Part shown: in pieces, positions 56,520 through 64,000 of the stretch
Position numbering within the stretch: position 1 is the first letter of the stretch
Layout of the letters: every line of letters starts with the position of its first letter
NCBI GenBank assembly: GCA_032690845.1
Contig: CM064417.1
Span: forward strand, 24,331,622 to 24,395,621
DNA from: Eleusine coracana subsp. coracana
Taxonomy: Eukaryota; Streptophyta; Magnoliopsida; Poales; Poaceae
Direction of reading: 5' to 3'
Length of the DNA: 64,000 nucleotides
Notes under the pieces: generated by a model
What the model was told of the DNA's origin: nothing
What the model saw: only the letters and a program-made list of their open reading frames with translations
Databases searched by the model: none
Made by a program: the position numbers and the translations under genes

Positions 56520-57697
56520 ACTAATGAGCAACAGAGGTTCAAGGCTAAATGTCGAGGATACTTGATGGTGGATGATCTGCTTTATAGAAGAGGAGGATCA
56601 AACATCTTGATGCGGTGCATCTCGATACCAAGAAGGCAAAGTGTTGATGGAAGAAATCCATTTAGGAGTATGTGGCAATCATGCAACTTCCAAGATTTTG
56701 GTCGGCAAGGCTTTCTGGCAAGGGTTTTATTGGCCTATGGCGTTCGACGATGCACACCAGTCATTCAGAAGTGTGAAGGCTGTCAATTCTTTGCTCAACA
56801 GAGACATGTGCCTTCACAGCAACTTTAGATGATACCTTGACTTGGCCTTTTGAAATCTGGGGGCTTGATATTGTCGGTCCTTTCAAAAAAGCACCAGACG
56901 GGTTCACTCATTTGTTTGTTGCTATTGACAAATTTATCAAGTGGATTGAAGTGAAGCCAGTCGGCAACATAACTTCGAAGAAAGCAGTCGACTTTGTCAG
57001 AGATGTCTTCACTCGGTTTGGGGTCCCTCATGATATCATCACCGATAATGGTTCTCAGTTTACATCTGAGGAGTTCCGTGACTTTGCCGATGATATGGGC
57101 ATAAAAATCCACTTTGCATCATTGGCTCATCCTCAAAGCAATGGGCAGGTCGAACGGGCCAACGGTATAATTCTTCAGGGGTTGAAGCCTCGGATATTTG
57201 ACAGGCTCAAACCTTATGTCGGTCGGTGGGTACGAGAGCTTCCTTCAGTTCTTTGGGGGCTGCGTACTAACGTCAGTCGGGCTACTGGCCAGTCACCTTT
57301 CTTGTTGGTCTATGGCTCCGAGGCTATGCTGCCGACCGAGGTGAACCTTGTATCAGTGCGAGTCAAGGGATACGATGAGACGCTTTCCGAAGAAAACTGA
57401 GAGATTGATTTGATTGCGGCAGAAGAGTTGCGTGATCGCGCTCTGTTTCTCTATACCAGCAAGGCTTGTGATGTTACTATGATAAGAACATATGCAGTCA
57501 CCAGTTTCATGTTGGTGATTTAGTGCTACGTCGAGAACAAGCAACCCAGAATCAGCACAAACTATCTCCTAAGCGGGAAGGACCTTATGTGGTTAAAGAA
57601 GTCACTTGGTCGGGGGCTTATCGACTGATGTATGAAGATGGCGATGATATACCAAACTTCTGGAACATAAATCAGCTACGTCACTTTTGTACTTAGC
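56520..57697 (+). pseudogene. Tat element integrase
   Basis: The zinc region is split between two frames (56530-56830: GNHATSKILVGKAFWQGFYWP, then CEGCQFFAQQRH). The core is open from 56837 to 57400 with WGLDIVGPF, ITDNGSQF and GQVERANG, giving the D, D and E catalytic residues. SPFLLVYGSEAMLPTEV follows. The C-terminal domain continues past stops to about 57697 (WNINQLRHFYT-like end near 57660-57690). The core is the best preserved coding part of this element. Confidence 0.88.
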
Positions 57698-57699
57698 CA

Positions 57700-58325
57700 A
57701 TCTTTTGTATTCTCATACATTATTAGTGAATGAAACTTCAGTCTTTTTGATGAAAGATTTATTGATGATTTTCATTCTTATTTGTCTCGATTCCTTAATC
57801 CATCATATTAAACAATCGAGCCAGGGGGCTAGTAGTAATGTCCCACTACTCCTTAACCATTGATAAATTCTGGTTTCGGATTTTGTTCAACCAATTTCTC
57901 ATATCTTGATACGGTCTTAAGACTTTTTGGTCTAATGCCTAACATCATGGTTATACAATTCATACTGCACAAACAGACTGCCACTATACTAAACCCAGAG
58001 CCAAAGTGCGAGAGGTCATGTGTCGACTGGTCGACTCTGCTTGTTACGCGGCTATGAGTTACAACCTAATATGCTAAGGAAGACCGATTGCAACTTCTGT
58101 ATTTATCTCTGAAAGATTCATGGTAAAAAGATCTAAGTGCTAAAGCGTGAGTAATGCAGCTAAGTACTAATCGTTTTGCTTTAAGTAACAGGAGATTGCC
58201 TTATGACTATTTTGTCAATCTTTTAACTTGTTTACGAACTAAGCAAGCATAAGAATTATTATTTACATGGAGATAATATTGTCTTCCTACATAAATACTA
58301 CTAATGTTTTCTAACATTACAAATA
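57700..58325. other. Tat element spacer between pol and the antisense ORF
   Basis: AT-rich, without coding potential. It holds the phrase GAGCCAGGGGGCTAGTAG (57817-57836), a purine-rich motif like the one before the 3' LTR. Confidence 0.45.
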
Positions 58326-61200
58326 TTACAACTCCTTCAAAGGAGAGGAGGCATCATCCTGCAATTCTACTTCTAGAGATGCTGGTGGAGTTGGCGTGAT
58401 TGGATCAGCCTCTACATTGTCAACCAAGGTACGAGAGGTCTCCAACATAGAGTCCATAAGTAATTGGCATTGGTCTATTGTCAAGTCTGGGTTGAAGCCC
58501 TCCTTGATATTATCCAATGGCAATGTAGGAGACCAAGACTGGCAAATAACCAGTACTTGGCTCCCGGCCTCGGTCGCCACCCTCCGGGTATTGTTAGCAA
58601 TTGCCTCTAAAGCATGCTCCAACAGATACTCCAAGGAGTGACCGGTCTTCTCCACTTCATTAGCATGGATATAATCTAATGCCTTCCGAGCGCCATAAGA
58701 CAATGCTGCAAAAGATTTTCAAAATGTCAGAATCTAAAGTCAGCAAGAGAAATAACGAAGATATGATGGAGAGCTTACTGGCAAGATTACATTTGAAAGA
58801 TTTGGAGATGTTTTTAGCCTCTTATATCTTCTCTTCGGCTGCCTCCAGTTTCTTCTTCAGCCGAGTGATTTTGGAGTTTTGCCCTCTGACCGACTTGGAG
58901 AGGTCATCCTTCTCAGCATTCAGAGCATCCAAGAATCTCTGTTGGTTTGAAGTCAACTTCTCTAGGTTGGTGACTTTTTAATCGCGAGCTAAAGACACAT
59001 ATAAAATCTTTAGCGATAGAGTGAGCAAAAAGCAAATGAAAGTTGGTATGCGATCTTACCAACGACATCAGCATGAATTTGTTCCAAAGCTTTGGTCACC
59101 TCCTTGTTGTTGGTCTGCAGCCTTTCAATCTGTTTCTTTGCCAGGGAGAGCTGCTCGCCGGTAACTAGCAAGATACCAACAACAAGTCAATATCTTGAAG
59201 AAAGGATCTAATATGAAAGAAGATTCCGGAGCATACCAAAAGTCTCGGCTTCAAGATACTCAATCCCGGCCTGCTTCTTCTCCATAAGAGAATATATTTT
59301 TTAAATGCGAAGAAGGGTATGGTTAGTCAAAATATTAAGTAAAAGGAAAGGAAAACTTGGTATTGATGTACCTTTTTGGCCTCTCGGTGTTGATGGATAA
59401 TCTCCATATCTTCAGCTTCAGGCCGACCCAATGAGTCCTCGATCAACACGGCCTTACCCTTGTTGAGAGGGGAAGAAATGCCGATCGAGGAAGGATTGAC
59501 AGGTTGAGGTGTCGGCGCTGGCATCAGTGTAGGAGCGAGAGCTTTGGGCGACTTCCTCGGCTCGGTTGGTGCACTTGATGGTGTGCAGACTGACCGAAGT
59601 AAGTCGGTCGGACGAGGAATAGGAGCTGACCGAGTGTCTTCAGACTCTTGAACGCTCTGAGCATCACTCGACCGACCGCTATGAGTACCGAAGAGCATAA
59701 CATTGAAGATTAAAATATGGCTATTAACTATAGAGATGAGAATTGAGAAAATGCGAAGAAGTTTATCTAGTGGCTTGTTTGATTTTTATTCGGTAGACTC
59801 TGTTCTTTGAAGAAGTGATCTGTGAGATAGTCTCCTTCCTCTTCTGGGAAGACTTGCCGACTTCATTGATCTTCTTCGCCGCTCCTGCATGACTCGCCGT
59901 TTTGCTCGGGGGCTCTGACCGGCTTGATGGTCGGTTGGAGTGTGCAGGGGTTGGTAGACGGGTGTCCTGGGGTAGCTCTTCTTCATCATCGTCATTGTCT
60001 CCCACGTATTGCCGACGATGATGAGCGGTCTGCTTCACTCGTCGACTTGGGGAGGGCAAGTTGATAGGAGACAAGGTAGTGGTGCCTGCGATGGTCCTTG
60101 TGGTCGGCCGTGCGATCACTGATGAGCTTGAACCTCCAGTACCGGTCTGTGGTGGCTTCTCAACATAATCTGGTCCCTCGGAATCAGTCGAAGGAAGCGG
60201 AGGGTGTGACACAAAAGTGTCCAAAACCTGCAGAAATATGCGGACATTGCATGTTATGCTCAGTCTGTCAAAAAGAATATTAGAAATACTCAGAATGACC
60301 AAAGCTTACTCAGGCCCGCATAGTGCCCACGTTGTATGCCTTTGCGATTAAGAAGTGATCTTGAATAATGTCTCCTTCGAACATCTTCGATAGCCATGAC
60401 CGGCGCAGAGAAGAGTTCGACGGATCAAGCACTTCTCTCATTTCATCATCAGAGGCATACATCTAGGCGGGGTGACTCTGCTGCTTCAAGGGCTGCACTC
60501 GACGAACTATGAAGCTGCACTCGTCACTCTTTAGCTCTGCAATCTTTTCTAGCAGAGTGACCACCTAGGGGTCAGTCGGATCCGGTCTCTCCGACCACCG
60601 TGCTTGAGAAGTGGCCTTCACACCAGAGAAATCAGCAAGAGCAGGAGGAGGATTGTCACAGTAAAACCACTCATCCCTCCAGTTCTTATTTCCGGTGTTC
60701 AAAGGCACATTGATATATGCCTCTTTCTTGCTCAACTGGAAGCCGACTCCACCAATGGCGACTTGGTTTTCCTTAGTTGGCAGAGGTCGGAGGACAAAGA
60801 GATGGCAGAACAAAGTAAAGTTGGGCAGAATGCGCAGAAAAGCTTCACACAGATGCACGGAGATGGAAATGTGAAGAATGGAGTTGGGATCGAGGTTGAC
60901 CAGCTCAATCCCATAGAAGAAAAGGAGTCCACGTAGAAAACTACAGCAAGGAACTCCAAAACCATGCTCGAAAAAAGAGCAAAAAACTACAATCTGTTTA
61001 TGGATTGGGAGGGGATGAGTTTCCTTTGGTACCTTCCAATCTATGCGTGCCTGCTCTGGGAGGAGGTCATCCGTCACCATTGAGTTCAGATCGGTGGTGG
61101 TGAGGCTGCTGCTTGAGAACTCTCGTAGCTGTTCCGGGATCTCCAACTCTAAGGAAGATGATTCGGTGGCGGCGGCTTTCTTGGATGACTTGCAAGGCAT
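58326..61200 (-). pseudogene. Antisense ORF region of the Tat element (putative gypsy-type transposon domain)
   Basis: The ATG at 61200 opens a 211-residue frame with basic and serine-rich start, then FCSFFEHGFGVPCCSFLRGLL and LCEAFLRILPNFTLFCHLF. I recognise this as the putative gypsy-type transposon domain (Transposase_28 family). Further minus frames follow at 60302-59763 (Ser/Thr/Pro-rich, acidic patch DNDDDEEEL), 59698-59327 and 58703-58326 (helical end, EKTGHSLEYLLEHALEAIANN). Gaps between them look like introns or decay. Transcription opposite to the element and next to the 3' LTR is the known arrangement of Tat-lineage antisense genes. The role is unknown. Confidence 0.72.
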
Positions 61201-62212
61201 TGTCGATGAAGAAGTAGCATGCTGGATCCGGAGGTCGGGAGCTATCCCTAGCAGGAACTCAAGGCTTGATGATGGCGATGATCTATGGCGGTGGTGGGAA
61301 AAGCTTACCCTAGCTTTGAAGCAAAGGAGTCACGAGAGCAGGGGAGGCGCAAGGAAGATGAAGTGCTGCGTGCGAAATGGCGGCGTGGACTTAGAGTCAA
61401 CAACCCTCTGTCCTTTTTATACCTTTGCCTTTTTGACCTAGTCTTTGAGGTCCCATGGGATTTGGTGGGCCGTACAGTGCCAGGCTTTTTCTATTTATAA
61501 AAAATGGTGAGGCATTGTTCTTGAAAAAGAATTAATACAATAAACCTTGAGAACTTGATCTTGGGGGCTTCTTTGATGAGAAGCAATGGAATATCCATTT
61601 AAAAAATATATATGCTTCCCATATCTATATAATTTGAAGATCATATAGCAAGATGACTTGATGGTCGTATGGGTTCAAGTTCATAGGTACCTTATTGATT
61701 GAAGTCAATAAGTAATTACCAATGTTGGGCTTGCTTTGATTCGTGTAAAAATTTCTTAAAGAAAGGCTATAGCATGATTGATGTCATTTGGCCTATTGAT
61801 TATATGATTAATGTCATAAAAGTTTGTACAACATGATTGATGTCATGGAGTTTTGAGTCTATGAATTATTCGGATAAGAGTGTAAATCACTCAACATAAC
61901 TTTAGATCGGTCGGCATGATTGATGTTGTGTAGGTTGATCCTTTGGTTTGATGATCAAAGGATTATTAGCTTAGACTTGATGGTTTGAGTTGAATTTATG
62001 GAACAAAATGTTAAGGGTAACATTATTAGACTCTTGCATTATTTGTTAGTCTCCAAATTATATAAAAGTCGGGGACTACACCTGATCAGGTGCACCTAGT
62101 CGGCGCACCAGATCTATTAGGAACTTCAATCATGAGGTCTTCCTAATTTATGATCTGTCCGCATCTACATTGAAGATCGCTCGACAAGTCACAGCTCAAA
62201 ATCAGAAAGCAC
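61201..62212. other. Tat element 3' non-coding region
   Basis: It contains the probable promoter side of the antisense gene and an AT-rich stretch with repeated TGATTGATGTCAT/ATGATTAATGTCAT phrases (61770-61850 and 61915-61935). No coding sequence was recognised. Confidence 0.45.
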
Positions 62213-62223
62213 TTAGGGGCTAC
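62213..62223 (+). other. Polypurine tract of the Tat element
   Basis: TTAGGGGCTAC directly before TGTGGAATAC. A GGGGGCTAC-type tract is usual in this lineage. Confidence 0.7.
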
Positions 62224-62595
62224 TGTGGAATACTTACCTTCCGAGTATCCATAGATATGCTTAAGTCGGCGATCGACCGGGTACCTCATCAATAAGGGAA
62301 CCGACCGAGTCAGTTTGAAGCACAAGGCAGTTAGAGATAGATTTTCTATGTAAATCCTTGTAGACTATGAGTAGGACTCTTCATGTATCCCCTACCGACC
62401 GGATATATAAGGCGGCAGGGAACCCTCATCAGGGACACAAAATTACAAGCAATACAAACCATAGAACACAGGACATAGGGTTTTTACTCTCATTGAGGGG
62501 GCTCGAACCGGTATAACTCAACATCTTTTACAACCATCATAGTTCTTAGTCTCGACATAGCCCTATAAATATAGTGCCGAGAATAAGTATTGACA
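62224..62595 (+). repeat. 3' LTR of the Tat element
   Basis: TGTGGAATACTTACC...GTATTGACA, closely similar to 51427-51799. Confidence 0.92.
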
Positions 62596-64000
62596 CGATG
62601 GAAGTTCCTTCGTCAACGGAAGTTCCTTCGTAGTTCCTTCAGGGTCAAATCAAGGGTAGTGTTTGGAAGAGAAAAATCTCAATACCCTATCAAACAAACT
62701 CCAAAAATCACAAAATTTGGACCAGATTATCCTCAATACATCACAACTCTTCTCTAAAGAGATGCACTCAAAAATCACAAGAAATCATCATGAATTTAAG
62801 ATCTTGTGCCAAGAACACCAAAATGGTGATTTTGGAAAATCCGTGAAACCAAAGGTGCTCTTGCCTAGGAATCAATCAAGGATCCATCAAGGAATGTTTA
62901 GGCATGTCCTTGCATCAAGATCTCCCAAGAAATTCGTCCAAAAACTCACTCAAAAAATGAGATAAAAAATTCTCATGAAAATAGCTCTGAAAATAGAGAA
63001 AAAAAGAAATTCGGGATTTAGGGAGAGAGGAAGAACTTGAGCATGAATTTGAATCTCATATCATTGATTCATCAAGTCAAGATACATGGATACATGATTA
63101 GGAAGCCACCCTCTTCCTCCCACTCTTTGGAAGAGAAAGAGATGTCTCTCACACACCTTCTCCTCTCCACTAAAACATGAAGACCTCTCCTAGCTCCTTC
63201 GAATGAAACCCTAACACAAGGCTAATGGAAAGAGGCACCCTCTCCCACCAGCCCTACCTCTCCTTATATAGGCCTAAGGGTTGTCCTAAAGACCACACGA
63301 CCCTTGACCTATAATACATTGCCACCTACCACCAAGGGCAAACTTATCCATCTGTTTTTCCTTCGCTCGAACGCCATCGGGCCCTTCACATCTTTGCTTC
63401 GCCTCGACTCAAGCTCCGTGATGGTGCCACGTGCACCTCCAATCACCGCCACTGGTTTTGAGGCCCAAACCACGAAACCGCCTTGCATACTCCTCAAAGC
63501 ATGTCTTCCTTGATGTCGACGCGTGTCACCTTGTCCCGCGATCCTGACCACCGCCAAGTCTCTCCCGGTCCTGCTCCATCGACCCTCCTTGTCGCTTGCA
63601 CCGGCATCCCGCTTGCCTTGACTTGGTCAACACGCCATCTTCATCACCTCCACGGTTTTGAGGCTCAACCACGAAACCGTCCGTGCTTCTTGCCTCTCCT
63701 CGTGTATGGTGTGGATCACTCTTGACATCACTCGGCCTCCTGATCGTCCGGCCCCAAGTCCCCTACTTGATGCTCGATTCTCTCACCATTGATCACCAAG
63801 TTGACTCCATTGACCTACACATCATGAGACAAGCAAACACATTTTCCTTCTCCTGCAGCTTCTCCAACATCTTCACCAACTCCCTGTTTGTCATAACTAT
63901 AACAATGCACAAACTCATGCAATCCCCAGATTCCCGCATTTCAACTCAAACATAAGTTTAGCCAAAGTCAATTACTCATCACATATAGCAAACCATGGCA
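62596..64000 (-). mobile_element. Copia LTR, second part, running off the window
   Basis: The GAAGTTCCTTC minisatellite resumes at 62598. A TATA-like TATATAAG on the minus strand (63263-63270) with a downstream-oriented start matches the LTR layout at 18487-20067. The rest is C-rich on the plus strand (63100-63900), with short unsupported frames. The LTR end is not in the window. Confidence 0.55.

Larger units (their letters stand above)
51427..62595 (+). mobile_element. Tat/RIRE2-type Ty3/gypsy retrotransposon, full length, decayed
   Basis: Two similar about 372-bp LTRs (51427-51799, 62224-62595) enclose a primer site, gag, protease, RT, RNase H, a second RNase H, integrase and a long 3' region with antisense ORFs. 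The second RNase H and the antisense gene are hallmarks of the Tat lineage. More than ten stop codons in pol make it inactive. No clear TSD was seen; the target was itself a minisatellite. Confidence 0.93.

Noticed and set aside
51422..62600. TSD for the Tat element (TGACG versus CGATG)
   Set aside because: The flanks do not match, and the target is a repetitive minisatellite in which short matches are meaningless.

Overview
The window is nuclear DNA from a grass (monocot). It is almost entirely nested plant LTR retrotransposons, with one short gene-bearing island. The grass call rests on the combination of Athila- and Tat-type Ty3/gypsy elements, Sirevirus-like Ty1/copia elements, an Osmar-like mariner, a Helitron and a GC-rich LOB-domain gene. 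No bacterial operons, rRNA, tRNA genes or CRISPR arrays were seen. I could recognise families only by reading motifs, so element boundaries rest on LTR/TIR ends and target-site duplications (TSDs) read directly.

Layout. (1) 1-28936: two minus-strand copia elements in tandem that share a central LTR. The order is LTR end 1-239, interior A 240-18486, LTR 18487-21923, interior B 21924-28824, truncated LTR 28825-28936. Interior A is broken by a complete minus-strand Athila element (about 749-9114), a 640-bp solo LTR (10182-10821, TSD GAGAG) and a 3.7-kb LTR-like insertion (about 11851-15548). The shared LTR carries a second copy of its own family in inverted orientation (20068-21586, TSD GATAT). 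Interior B is broken by an Athila-type solo LTR (26254-27432, TSD ATGAT). It has gag but no protease, integrase or RT, and carries a second, unfamiliar ORF region with its own leader. (2) 28937-31620: fragments of an Athila-type LTR and of a Tat gypsy element with an antisense gene. (3) 31620-43010: the gene island. It holds one intact gene, a class II LBD transcription factor (32237-33058, minus). Around it lie a 3.8-kb mariner (35307-39151) with a Pack-MULE-like element inside it (37724-38796), a non-LTR insertion (39340-39793), a hAT-type MITE (40568-40998) and a Helitron (41338-42803). (4) 43011-51054: a LINE tail, a Tekay/Del-type LTR, and the right half of a second, structurally reduced Athila element (gag-protease plus a separate ORF, no RT) with its 5' LTR, inserted in a copia protease fragment. 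(5) 51055-64000: a copia LTR split by an 11.2-kb plus-strand Tat/RIRE2-type gypsy element (51427-62595). That element has gag, protease, RT, two RNase H domains, integrase and a long antisense ORF region, and is full of stop codons.

All retroelement genes are defective. The LBD gene is the only host gene I would call functional. The least ordinary objects are copia B (gag plus an unexplained ORF, no pol), the reduced Athila with its own internal TATA box, the inverted same-family LTR pair, and the mariner with nested capture.
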